From Streptomyces sp. MspMP-M5 (GTDB lineage: Bacteria > Actinomycetota > Actinomycetes > Streptomycetales > Streptomycetaceae), in the NCBI RefSeq assembly GCF_000373585.1, contig NZ_KB891885.1, positions 302,348 to 366,347 of the forward strand: a stretch of 64,000 nucleotides of DNA, written 5' to 3'. Positions 1 through 9,721 of this stretch are shown piece after piece. The notes beneath the pieces are model-generated. The model was not told where the DNA came from, did not search any database, and saw only the letters and a list, made by a program, of their open reading frames with translations. Made by a program: the position numbers and the translations under genes. Position 1 is the stretch's first letter. Each line of letters begins with the position of its first letter.

Positions 1-1
1 C

Positions 2-598
2 GAGCGGGATCTGCACGACGGGGCGCAGGCCCGGCTGGTGGCGCTCGCCATGGGGCTCGGCCTGGCGAAGGAGAAGCTGGCGGAGGGCCGGGCCGACGAG
101 ACCGTGGCGCGGATGGTCGACGAGGCGCACGGCGAGGTGAAGCTGGCCCTCCAGGAGCTGCGGGACCTGGCCCGCGGCATCCATCCGGCGATCCTCACCG
201 ACCGCGGGCTGGGGCCGGCGCTGGCGTCGCTGGCCGGCCGCTGCACGGTGCCGGTCACCACGTCCGTGGACCTGACCGAGCGGCCCGCACCGGCCATCGA
301 GGGGATCGTCTACTTCACCGTCTCCGAGCTGCTGCAGAACGTCGCCAAGCACAGCGGGGCGCGGCAGGCGTCGGTGGAGGTGTGGCGGTCCCGGGACAGG
401 CTGCTGCTGCAGGTACTGGACGACGGGCGGGGCGGGGCGCGGCTCGACGGCGGCAGCGGGATGGCCGGGCTCGCGGACCGGCTGGGCGCGGTGGACGGGC
501 TGTTCGTGCTGGACTCGCCGGCGGGCGGGCCGACCCGGGTGACGGCGGAGGTCCCGTGGCGGCCACGGCCGGAGCCGGGGGCGGGCCGCCCAGGGTAA
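2..598 (+). CDS. sensor histidine kinase, C-terminal part (cut by window edge)
   Basis: Two-component sensor kinase of the NarL/DesK type; the reading frame is open to the first base, so only the last ~198 residues are present. Visible are the HisKA_3 dimerization/phosphoacceptor motif RDLHDGAQARL at the very start (the His is the expected phosphorylation site), an N-box (SELLQNVAKHS) and the G-box DDGRGG of the HATPase domain. The membrane sensor part lies outside the window. It is a near-copy of the next gene over this whole stretch, so the pair is a tandem duplication. It probably acts with the LuxR-type regulator at 2316-3011. The signal is unknown. Confidence 0.9.
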   Translation, partial: ERDLHDGAQARLVALAMGLGLAKEKLAEGRADETVARMVDEAHGEVKLALQELRDLARGIHPAILTDRGLGPALASLAGRCTVPVTTSVDLTERPAPAIEGIVYFTVSELLQNVAKHSGARQASVEVWRSRDRLLLQVLDDGRGGARLDGGSGMAGLADRLGAVDGLFVLDSPAGGPTRVTAEVPWRPRPEPGAGRPG

Positions 599-722
599 CG
601 GGCCGCCGGCCCGCCGCCGGAGGTGGGGAAAACCCCCGGCGGAAGACTGCGAGCAGCCTCATGGCACCGGCCGCGCCGGTCACCGACCCTGGACTGGCCG
701 GCGGGCGCCGGCACCGGACACC

Positions 723-774
723 ACGCAGACCGGCAGCGCCACGCAGAACGGCACCGCCACGCAGAACGGACGGA
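723..774 (+). repeat. 18-bp tandem repeat upstream of kinase start
   Basis: About 2.8 copies of an 18-bp unit (acgcagaacggcaccgcc and close variants at 723, 741 and 759) end just before the ATG of the second kinase. They lie in the spacer between the two paralogous kinases. Function unknown; they may be a by-product of the duplication or a repeat of a regulator-binding site. Confidence 0.75.
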
Positions 775-783
775 CGACGAGAC

Positions 784-2118
784 ATGGACACCGCGTACTC
801 CGCGCACCCCGCCCACCCCCCGCGGCCCCGCCGCCACCGGGTGCCCGCGGGGCTGCGCGCCCCCTTCTCGGCGCGCACCTGGCGGGAGTTCCTGCACCTG
901 TGCCTGGGCCTCCCGGTGGCGTGTGCGACGTTCGCCTACGCGGTCACCGTGGTCTCGGTGAGCGCCGGGCTGCTGATCACGTTCCTGGGCATCCCGCTGC
1001 TGGCCGGGGGGCTGGCCGGGGCGCGCGGGCTGGGCGCCGTGGAGCGGGCCCGGGCGCGGGCACTGCTGGGGCTGGACGTGGCCGCCCCGGAGCCGCTGCG
1101 CCCCGCGAAGCCGGGCCTGATGCCGTGGGTCGCGGCGGTGCTCAGGAGCGGGGCGTCCTGGCGGCATCTGCTCTACGGGTTCCTGCACTTCCCCTGGGCG
1201 CTGTTCGCGTTCGTCCTGTCGGTGACGTTCTGGACGGTCGGCTGGGCGCTGCTGGCCCTCCCGTTCTGCTACTGGCTGCTGCCCCAGTACGCCGCGGTGC
1301 CCCGGCTCCAGCTGTGGGGCGACGGAGGCGCCGTCCTCTACGTGAGCCCGGCGGTGGCGGCCGGCGCGACCGGCGTGCTCGGGCTGCTGATGGTGCTGTC
1401 CGGGCCGTGGGTGATCCGCGGGCTGGCGGTGGTGGACGGACTGCTGGTGCGGGGGCTGCTGGGGCCGTCGCCGCTGGCGACCCGGGTCAGCGAGCTGGAG
1501 TCGGACCGCGGGGTGGTGGCCGACACCGCCGCCGCCGATCTGCGGCGGATCGAGCGGGATCTGCACGACGGCGCACAGGCCCGGCTGGTGGCGCTGGCGA
1601 TGGACCTGGGGATGGCGAAGGAGCGGCTGGCGGAGGGCCGGGCCGACGAGACCGTGGCGCGGATGATCGACGAGGCGCACGGCGAGGTGAAGATCGCGCT
1701 CCAGGAGCTGCGGGACCTGGCCCGCGGCATCCACCCGGCGATCCTCACCGACCGCGGCCTGGGCCCGGCGCTCTCCGCGCTGGCCGGCCGCTGCCCGGTG
1801 CCGGTCGCGGTCGAGGTGGACCTGGACCGCCGCCCGGCCCCGGCCATCGAGGGCATCGCCTACTTCACCGTCTCCGAGCTGCTGCAGAACGTCGCCAGGC
1901 ACAGCGGGGCGGACCGCGCGACGGTGGACGTCTGGCGCACCGCGGAGACCCTGCTGCTGACGGTGTCGGACGACGGCCGGGGCGGCGCGAGCACCGCGGC
2001 CGGCGGCGGGCTGGCCGGGCTCGCCGAGCGGCTGGACTCCGTCGACGGCCTGCTCGTCGTGGACTCCCCGGCCGGCGGCCCCACCACCGTGACCGCCGAG
2101 CTGCCCTGGCGCGGCTGA
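784..2118 (+). CDS. sensor histidine kinase (NarL/DesK type)
   Basis: Membrane-bound sensor kinase of 444 aa. ATG at 784 is chosen because the protein then starts just ahead of the conserved sensor region; the frame is open further upstream but that part looks non-coding. Residues ~45-85 and ~130-215 hold hydrophobic segments (four to five TM helices: two near 45-85, two around 135-170, one around 185-205). Then follow the HisKA_3 motif RDLHDGAQARL (~res 260), N-box SELLQNVARHS and G-box DDGRGG. The C-terminal half is nearly identical to the upstream partial kinase. The pair plus the downstream regulator form a three-gene two-component locus. Substrate/signal not deducible. Confidence 0.93.
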   Translation: MDTAYSAHPAHPPRPRRHRVPAGLRAPFSARTWREFLHLCLGLPVACATFAYAVTVVSVSAGLLITFLGIPLLAGGLAGARGLGAVERARARALLGLDVAAPEPLRPAKPGLMPWVAAVLRSGASWRHLLYGFLHFPWALFAFVLSVTFWTVGWALLALPFCYWLLPQYAAVPRLQLWGDGGAVLYVSPAVAAGATGVLGLLMVLSGPWVIRGLAVVDGLLVRGLLGPSPLATRVSELESDRGVVADTAAADLRRIERDLHDGAQARLVALAMDLGMAKERLAEGRADETVARMIDEAHGEVKIALQELRDLARGIHPAILTDRGLGPALSALAGRCPVPVAVEVDLDRRPAPAIEGIAYFTVSELLQNVARHSGADRATVDVWRTAETLLLTVSDDGRGGASTAAGGGLAGLAERLDSVDGLLVVDSPAGGPTTVTAELPWRG

Positions 2119-2268
2119 CCGCGCAGGCCGGGACCGCGCCGGCCTCCGCCCCGGCCGCTCCCGTTCACCCCCGGGCCCCGTCCCGTTGTCCCCGCCGCCC
2201 GCCCCGGTCCGGATGCTGGAATGCTGGGAACCGGCAGACCGGACCGTAGGAGCAGGGGGAAGCGCATC

Positions 2269-2319
2269 GTGGGCGACATGGTGAACGCGGTGAAGGCGAT
2301 GAATCGGCGGACGCGGTGA
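2269..2319 (+). CDS. possible 16-codon leader ORF overlapping the regulator start
   Basis: A GTG at 2269 follows a good purine-rich ribosome site (gtaggagcaggggga, spacing about 8) and opens a 16-codon frame (VGDMVNAVKAMNRRTR). Its TGA overlaps the GTG start of the response regulator (GTGA at 2316-2319). The regulator start itself has no clear ribosome site, so the short ORF could supply ribosomes by translational coupling. Alternatively, the overlap is a relic of an in-frame N-terminal extension. Small, composition-biased and unproven. Confidence 0.3.
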   Translation: MGDMVNAVKAMNRRTR

Positions 2320-3011
2320 ACGCGACGGACGCGGTGAACGCGGAGGACAGCGTGCGGGTGGTCATCGCCGAGGACTCGGTGCTGCTGCGGGAGGGGCTGA
2401 CCCGCTTGCTGACCGACCGCGGCCACGAGGTCGTGGCGGGCGTGGGCGACGGCGAGGCGCTGGTGCGGACCGTCGCCGAGCTGGCCGGCGCGGGCACCCC
2501 ACCGGACGTGGTGGTGGCGGACGTACGGATGCCGCCCACCCACACCGACGAGGGCATCCGGGCCGCGCTGCGGCTGCGCCGGGACCACCCCGGGGTCGCC
2601 GTGCTGGTGCTGTCGCAGTACGTCGAGGAGCAGTACGCGACCGAGCTGCTGGCCGGATCGAGCCGGGGCATCGGCTATCTGCTGAAGGACCGGGTCGCCG
2701 AGGTGCGGGAGTTCGTGGACGCGGTGGTCCGGGTGGCCCGCGGCGGCACCGCGCTGGACCCGGAGGTGGTGGCGCAGCTGCTGGGCCGCAGCCGCAAGCA
2801 GGACACCCTGGCGCACCTGACACCGCGCGAGCGCGAGGTGCTGGGGCTGATGGCCGAGGGGCGGACCAACGCGGCGATCGCCCGGCGGCTGGTGGTCAGC
2901 GACGGCGCGGTGGAGAAGCACGTCAGCAACATCTTCCTGAAGCTGGGGCTGACGCCGAGTGACGGGGATCACCGCAGGGTGCTCGCGGTCCTCACCTACC
3001 TCGGATCCTGA
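2316..3011 (+). CDS. response regulator, LuxR/NarL family
   Basis: DNA-binding response regulator of 231 aa. An N-terminal receiver domain (res ~13-135) has the acidic pair in VIAEDS and the phosphoacceptor Asp in VVVADVRMP. The C-terminal LuxR-type HTH (res ~165-220) reads LTPREREVLGLMAEGRTN. It sits downstream of two HisKA_3 kinases, the usual partners of NarL-type regulators, so one or both probably phosphorylate it. GTG start at 2316 by overlap with the short upstream ORF; a GTG at 2334 is an alternative. Targets unknown. Confidence 0.93.
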   Translation: MNATDAVNAEDSVRVVIAEDSVLLREGLTRLLTDRGHEVVAGVGDGEALVRTVAELAGAGTPPDVVVADVRMPPTHTDEGIRAALRLRRDHPGVAVLVLSQYVEEQYATELLAGSSRGIGYLLKDRVAEVREFVDAVVRVARGGTALDPEVVAQLLGRSRKQDTLAHLTPREREVLGLMAEGRTNAAIARRLVVSDGAVEKHVSNIFLKLGLTPSDGDHRRVLAVLTYLGS

Positions 3012-3013
3012 CT

Positions 3014-3032
3014 AACTGACACCCCGTCAGTT
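3014..3032. terminator. small hairpin after the response regulator
   Basis: Perfect 7-bp inverted repeat AACTGAC/GTCAGTT with a 5-nt loop, starting three bases after the regulator stop. There is no T-tract, so it is a weak terminator or mRNA end stabilizer. Confidence 0.5.
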
Positions 3033-3316
3033 GTGGGCGATACCCGGATTCACCGGCGGCCCGGGGCGGGTCGTAGAACGATGGCCCTAGCACCAATGGA
3101 CGAGGCCGGTGCGTCATGAGACAGGGGTGACGGGGGCAGTGATTCGATGACAAACCATGACAGAACGGTGTCTCATCCTGGCGTCCAGCATGTGACCGGA
3201 CCAGGGAAGGGCACCCTTACCCAAGTACGATGGTTATGGGACAACCGGTCGGTACGACCCGTCCCACGCCCTGCGTCCGGCGGGGACGCCGCACCCCTTG
3301 AGGGAGGTCCGAAGCA
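3033..3316. promoter_or_regulatory. intergenic leader of korAB
   Basis: No gene seen. It must hold the korAB promoter. An 8-bp inverted repeat, ATGAGACA (3116-3123) and TGTCTCAT (3169-3176), spans 45 nt and could be a paired operator or chance. A good ribosome site (gagggaggtccg) precedes the GTG at 3317. Confidence 0.4.
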
Positions 3317-5261
3317 GTGACCAGCCAGGTCAGTAGCACAGCCGAGCAGGCCGACGGAGCGCTAGTCGGGGAACAGCGCACGTCCGGCGACGGCGGCCCG
3401 GGCAAGGAAGTCCGGCGCCTGGACCGGGTGATCATCCGGTTCGCCGGCGACTCCGGTGACGGTATGCAGCTCACCGGTGACCGTTTCACCTCCGAGACGG
3501 CGTCGTTCGGCAACGACCTGTCGACGCTGCCGAACTTCCCGGCCGAGATCCGGGCCCCCGCCGGGACCCTCCCGGGCGTCTCCAGCTTCCAGCTGCACTT
3601 CGCCGACCACGACATCCTCACGCCCGGCGACGCGCCGAACGTCCTGGTCGCGATGAACCCGGCCGCCCTGAAGGCCAACATCGGCGACGTGCCGCGCGGC
3701 GCGGAGATCATCGTCAACACCGACGAGTTCACCAAGCGCCCGATGGCCAAGGTCGGCTACGACAGCAATCCGCTGGAGGACGGCTCGCTGTCGGCGTACA
3801 ACGTCCACCCGGTGCCGCTGACGACGCTGACCATCGAGGCGCTCAAGGACTTCGGGCTCTCCCGGAAGGAGGCCGAGCGCAGCAAGAACATGTTCGCGCT
3901 GGGCCTGCTGTCGTGGATGTACCACCGGCCGACCGAGGGGACGGAGAAGTTCCTGCGGGCGAAGTTCGCCAAGAAGCCGGACATCGCGGAGGCCAACGTC
4001 ACGGCCTTCCGGGCGGGTTGGAACTTCGGTGAGACCACCGAGGACTTCGCCACCTCCTACGAGGTCGCGCCGGCCACCACGGCCTTCCCGACGGGCACCT
4101 ACCGCAACATCTCCGGCAACCTCGCGCTGGCCTACGGCCTGATCGCCGCCTCCCGTCAGGCCGATCTGCCGCTCTACCTCGGCTCGTACCCGATCACGCC
4201 GGCCTCGGACATCCTGCACGAGCTGTCCCGGCACAAGAACTTCGGCGTGCGCACGTTCCAGGCGGAGGACGAGATCGCGGGCATCGGCGCGGCGCTGGGC
4301 GCGGCGTTCGGCGGCTCACTGGCGGTGACGACGACCTCCGGCCCCGGTGTGGCGCTGAAGTCCGAGACCATCGGCCTGGCCGTCAGCCTCGAACTCCCGC
4401 TGCTGGTCGTGGACATCCAGCGCGGCGGCCCCTCGACCGGTCTGCCCACCAAGACCGAGCAGGCCGACCTGCTGCAGGCGATGTACGGCCGCAACGGCGA
4501 GGCACCGGTGCCGATCGTGGCCCCGAGGACGCCCGCCGACTGCTTCGACGCGGCGCTGGACGCGGCCCGGATCGCGCTCACCTACCGCACCCCGGTCTTC
4601 CTGCTCTCCGACGGCTATCTGGCCAACGGCTCGGAGCCCTGGCGGATTCCCGAGATCGACGAACTGCCCGATCTGCGCGTGCAGTTCGCCGGCGGCCCCA
4701 ACCACCGGCTGGCGGACGGCACCGAGGTGTTCTGGCCCTACAAGCGCGACCCCGAGACCCTGGCCCGCCCGTGGGCCGTCCCCGGCACGCCCGGCCTGGA
4801 GCACCGCATCGGCGGCATCGAGAAGCAGGACGGCACCGGCAACATCTCCTACGACCCGGCCAACCACGACTTCATGGTCCGCACCCGCCAGGCCAAGGTG
4901 GACGGCATCGACGTCCCGGACGTCGAGGTCGACGACCCGGCGGACGAGAGCGGCCGCGGCGCGGACACCCTCGTGCTGGGCTGGGGCTCGACGTACGGGC
5001 CGATCACCGCGGCGGTCCGGCGGGTGCGGGGCGCGGGGCAGCGCATCGCCCAGGCGCATCTGCGCCACCTCAACCCCTTCCCCGGGAATCTGGGCGAGGT
5101 CCTGGCGCGTTACGACAAGGTGGTCGTGCCGGAGATGAACCTCGGTCAGCTCGCCACTCTGCTGCGCGCGAGATACCTCGTCGACGCGCGCTCGCACACT
5201 CAGGTCAGCGGGATGCCGTTCAAGGCCGAGCAGCTCGCGGAGGTCCTTAAGGAGGCCATCA

Positions 5262-5269
<8 letters not shown>
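3317..5269 (+). CDS. korA: 2-oxoacid:ferredoxin oxidoreductase, alpha subunit (gamma-alpha fusion)
   Basis: Large subunit of 2-oxoglutarate/2-oxoacid:ferredoxin oxidoreductase, which oxidatively decarboxylates a 2-oxoacid to an acyl-CoA and reduces ferredoxin. 650 aa, typical of the actinobacterial KorA fusion. An N-terminal gamma domain (res ~35-215; RFAGDSGDGMQLTG) is followed by the pyrophosphate-binding/alpha domain (res ~255-500; YPITPASDILH, TTTSGPGVALKSE, RGGPSTGLPTKTEQADL). GTG start at 3317 with a strong ribosome site (gggaggtcc). Its end overlaps korB by 8 bp. In actinobacteria KorAB serves as an alternative to the 2-oxoglutarate dehydrogenase step of the TCA cycle. The exact 2-oxoacid used is inferred from family. 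Confidence 0.95.
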
Positions 5270-6356
<1,087 letters not shown>

Positions 6357-6376
6357 CCGGCCGGCCGGAAATCCTC

Positions 6377-6425
6377 CGCGGGTGCCCGCGGGAGCGCCGC
6401 ACGGTGCTCTCCGCGGGCACCCGCG
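6377..6425 (+). terminator. terminator after korB
   Basis: Perfect 15-bp inverted repeat (6377-6391 with 6411-6425) rich in GC with a 19-nt loop, 20 bp after the korB stop. No long T-tract, as is usual in Streptomyces. Confidence 0.8.
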
Positions 6426-6605
6426 CGTTTGCATGGGGTCCGGAAGCCGGGAAGTGGGCGAAGGGCGCTCCACCCCCGCTTCTGCGCCGGGCCGGGCGCC
6501 GTTCTTCACCCCGGTGTCATGACCGTCATGCGGAACGGACATGACAGCCGGGGTGGACGGCGCTACCTTGCAACAGCACCGACCACGCGCGACCAGGAGG
6601 GCCCC

Positions 6606-7631
6606 TTGCCGTCTCGAACCGACCAGCGCGCCGGCCTCGCGTACGGCGTCGCCGCCTACACCATGTGGGGCCTGCTGCCGCTGTACTGGCATCTGCTCGA
6701 CGCCGCCGCACCGTCCGAGATCCTGGCCCACCGCATGCTGTGGTCGCTGCCGGTCGCCCTGGTCATCCTGGCCGCGCTGCGCCGCTGGTCCTGGATACCC
6801 CCGCTGCTGCGGCAGCCCAGGAGGCTCGGGCTGGTCCTGGTCTGTGCCGTGGTGATCTCGCTGAACTGGTTCCTCTACATCTGGGCGGTCAACGCCGGGC
6901 ACGTCCTCGAAGCCTCGCTCGGCTACTTCATCAACCCCCTGGTGAGCATCGCCTTCGGGGTGCTGGTGCTGCGCGAGCGGCTGCGGCCGCTGCAGTGGGC
7001 CGCGGTGGGCATCGGCACCCTGGCCGTCGTCGTGATGACCGTCGCCTACGGCCGGATGCCCTGGATCGCCCTCGGACTGGCCCTGTCGTTCGCCACCTAC
7101 GGGCTGGTGAAGAAGGGCATCAGGCTCGACGGCATCGAGGGCTTCAGCGCCGAGACCGCGCTGCAGGCGCTGCCGGCGCTCGGCTTTCTCGTCTACCTCG
7201 GGCTGCACGGGCGGTCCGCCTTCGTCAGCGGAGGGACGGGGCAGGCGCTGCTGCTCGCGGCCTGCGGCATCGCGACCGCGGTGCCGCTGATCTGCTTCGG
7301 CGCCTCGGCGGTACGACTGCCGCTGACCACCCTCGGGATGCTGCAGTACCTGGCGCCGACCTTCCAGTTCCTGCTGGGCCTGACCGCCTTCCACGAGACG
7401 ATGCCGCCGGAGCGCTGGGCGGGCTTCGCGCTGGTGTGGGCGGCGCTGGCCGTGCTGACCTGGGACGCGCTGCGGACCGCCCGGCGGGCGGCGCATGAGC
7501 TGGCCGCCGCGGGGGCGCGGGCCGGCGAGGCGGCAGCGGCCGGGGCGGCAGCGGCGGCAGCCGCGGACAGGGCCGAGGGGGCCGCCCCGCAGGCGGGCCC
7601 CGAGACCACCCGGGGGCCCGTCAGGCCGTGA
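6606..7631 (+). CDS. rarD: RarD-like EamA-family permease
   Basis: Inner-membrane transporter of the drug/metabolite (EamA) superfamily, RarD branch, 341 aa with about ten hydrophobic helices. The N-terminus reads AGLAYGVAAYTMWGLLPLYW, characteristic of RarD, and PLYW/AHRMLWS motifs are present. TTG at 6606 is chosen because a perfect AGGAGG lies 6 bp upstream (6594-6600); the longer open frame upstream is not protein-like. The last ~45 residues are an Ala/Gly-rich tail absent from most homologs. The substrate is unknown. It converges with the ABC permease gene, and the two stop regions overlap by 11 bp (7621-7631). Confidence 0.88.
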   Translation: MPSRTDQRAGLAYGVAAYTMWGLLPLYWHLLDAAAPSEILAHRMLWSLPVALVILAALRRWSWIPPLLRQPRRLGLVLVCAVVISLNWFLYIWAVNAGHVLEASLGYFINPLVSIAFGVLVLRERLRPLQWAAVGIGTLAVVVMTVAYGRMPWIALGLALSFATYGLVKKGIRLDGIEGFSAETALQALPALGFLVYLGLHGRSAFVSGGTGQALLLAACGIATAVPLICFGASAVRLPLTTLGMLQYLAPTFQFLLGLTAFHETMPPERWAGFALVWAALAVLTWDALRTARRAAHELAAAGARAGEAAAAGAAAAAAADRAEGAAPQAGPETTRGPVRP

Positions 7632-8571
7632 TGTCCCGGGTGGTGAACCGCGCCCAGGCCGCCGACCCGAACACCGCCGCATAGAGCGCCTGGAGGCCGA
7701 GGTTCCGCAGGATCCCGTCGACGTAGACGGGGTCGCGGAGCAGGTCCGCGAAGGACAGCCAGTAGTGCGGGAAGAGATACGGCTGGACGGCCTGGAGCTG
7801 CGGTATGCCGTCCAGGATCTGGGCGGTCAGCACCAGCCCGACGGTGCCGGCCATCGCGGCGACACCGCTGTCGGTGAGCGTGGAGACGAACAGGCCGAGG
7901 GCCGCCACCCCGAGCAGGGAGAACGCCACCACGCCCGCCACGGCCAGCGCCCGCAGCAGCCCCTCGCCGAAGGATATGGACGTCCCCGACAGCAGCGTCA
8001 CCCTGCCCAGCGGGAACAGCAGCGCGCCGGTGACCAGCGCGGAGAGCGCCACGACGAGCGTGCCCGCCAGGCAGAACACCACGACCGTGGCGAACTTGGC
8101 GCGCAGCAGGCGGGCCCGGCCGGCGGGGGCGACAAGGAGGTAGCGCAGCGTCCCGGTGTGCGCCTCGCCGGCGAGGGCGTCGCCGGCGATCACCCCGACG
8201 GCCATCGGCAGGAACACCGGCAGCGTCACCGCGAGGGCGGTGAAGACCAGGAAGAGGCCGTTGCCCGCGATCCCGGCGAGGAACGCCGGGCCGCGGCCGT
8301 CGCCGTCCGCGCCGCCGTGCTGCCCGGTCTGGATCCGGACGGCGACACCGACCAGCACCGGGACGCCCGCGAGCACGGCCAGCAGCACCAGGGTGCGCCA
8401 GCGCCGGAAGGTCGTGACGATCTCGCTGCGCAGCAGGCCCGGCGACCACCGCGACACCCAGGAACGGGACGCGCGGACCCGAGGGGGCGCCTCGGGCGCC
8501 TGAGGTGCCTGGGGTGCCCGGGGGTCCTCGGGTGCCGCTTCGGCCGGCGGCCGGCGCTCAGCCCGCGACAT
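7621..8571 (-). CDS. ABC-2 type transporter permease
   Basis: Membrane subunit of an ABC exporter, 316 aa. An N-terminal Pro/Arg-rich cytosolic tail (~45 res) precedes a first TM helix (TLVLLAVLAGVPVLVGVAV) and five further hydrophobic segments. The ABC-2 layout fits pairing with the ATPase encoded just upstream, whose end overlaps this start by 14 bp. Start GTG/ATG near 8571 lies inside the ATPase gene. The exported substrate is unknown. With the ATPase and perhaps the LolA-like gene it forms a minus-strand transcription unit. Confidence 0.88.
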   Translation of the reverse strand: MSRAERRPPAEAAPEDPRAPQAPQAPEAPPRVRASRSWVSRWSPGLLRSEIVTTFRRWRTLVLLAVLAGVPVLVGVAVRIQTGQHGGADGDGRGPAFLAGIAGNGLFLVFTALAVTLPVFLPMAVGVIAGDALAGEAHTGTLRYLLVAPAGRARLLRAKFATVVVFCLAGTLVVALSALVTGALLFPLGRVTLLSGTSISFGEGLLRALAVAGVVAFSLLGVAALGLFVSTLTDSGVAAMAGTVGLVLTAQILDGIPQLQAVQPYLFPHYWLSFADLLRDPVYVDGILRNLGLQALYAAVFGSAAWARFTTRDITA

Positions 8572-9583
8572 CGAATCCCTCCCCGGTGAGCCGGACGAAG
8601 ACGTCCTCCAGCGACGGCCGTTCGGTGCCCAGGGCCCGGACCCGGACGCCGGCGCGGACCAGTGCGGCGTTCAGCTCCGCCGGGTCCGGCGGCGGGCCGT
8701 CCGGCGAGTCCGCGGGCAGCTCGCCGGTGACCCGGTCGCCGTCGGCCCGCAGGCCGGTCAGACCGTGCTCCTTCAGGACCCGCACCGCGTCGGCCGGATC
8801 TGGCGTGGTCACCGCCAGCCGGCCGTGGCCGCCCGGGCCGAGGACCGCGGCGGTGAGGCCGGCGACCGGCCCCTGGGTGACCAGCCGGCCCCGGGCCATC
8901 ACCGCGGCGTGCGTGCAGACCTGCTCGATCTCGTCGAGGAGATGGGAGGAGAGGAAGACGGTGGTGCCGTCCGCCGCCAGCTCCCGCACCAGGGTGCGGA
9001 TCTCCCGCATGCCCTGCGGGTCCAGGCCGTTGGTCGGCTCGTCCAGCACCAGCAGCTCGCGGGGCCTCAGCAGGGCGGCGGCCAGCCCCAGCCGCTGCTT
9101 CATGCCGAGGGAGTAGGTGCGCGCCTTCTTGCCGGCCGCGGCGGCCAGGCCCACCCGCTCCAGCGCCCGGCCGACCCGCTCGGTGCGGGTGCGGGGCTCG
9201 GCGGTCGGGTCGGCGGCGTCGAACCGCCGGAGGTTGTCCCGCCCGCTGAGGAAGCCGTAGAGCGCCGGGCCCTCGATGAGCGCGCCGACCCTGGGGAGCA
9301 CCTGGCGGGCGCCGCCGGGCATCGGCCGGCCCAGCACCCGCGCCGTGCCGGCGGTCGGCTCGATCAGACCCATCAGCATCCGGATGGTGGTGGTCTTGCC
9401 GGAGCCGTTGGGGCCGAGGAAACCGAAGACGCTGCCGCGCGGCACCGCCAGATCGAGCCCGTCGACGGCGGGGCGGCCGCCGCGGTACGCCTTGGTCAGC
9501 CCCCGGGTCTCGATCACCCGGTGCTCGCCGGCGGCCGCCGCGCGCCGCTCGTCCGCGGCGGGTGGTGGTGACGGTGGTGACAC
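8558..9583 (-). CDS. ABC transporter ATP-binding protein
   Basis: ATPase of an ABC exporter, about 341 aa. Walker A GPNGSGKTT (res ~50), signature YSLGMKQRLGLA, Walker B LLVLDEPTNGLDP and switch His in LSSHLLDE are all present. The C-terminal ~100 residues form an accessory domain common in DrrA/BcrA-type ATPases. GTG at 9583 is preferred since GGGGGGAGAGC sits directly upstream; an in-frame ATG at 9601 is possible. Partner permease follows with overlap. Substrate not predictable. Confidence 0.92.
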   Translation of the reverse strand: MSPPSPPPAADERRAAAAGEHRVIETRGLTKAYRGGRPAVDGLDLAVPRGSVFGFLGPNGSGKTTTIRMLMGLIEPTAGTARVLGRPMPGGARQVLPRVGALIEGPALYGFLSGRDNLRRFDAADPTAEPRTRTERVGRALERVGLAAAAGKKARTYSLGMKQRLGLAAALLRPRELLVLDEPTNGLDPQGMREIRTLVRELAADGTTVFLSSHLLDEIEQVCTHAAVMARGRLVTQGPVAGLTAAVLGPGGHGRLAVTTPDPADAVRVLKEHGLTGLRADGDRVTGELPADSPDGPPPDPAELNAALVRAGVRVRALGTERPSLEDVFVRLTGEGFDVAG

Positions 9584-9721
9584 GCTCTCCCCCCAACTCA
9601 TGGCGTACACCGGCCTGTCGGGGCCGTACGACCGGGCACGCGGACCGCGGGCCTGCCGCGCCGCTCCCCCGGCGGAGGTGCGACGCGGCCCGACCGCCCC
9701 GGCCGTGACCCCTTGGTTCTG

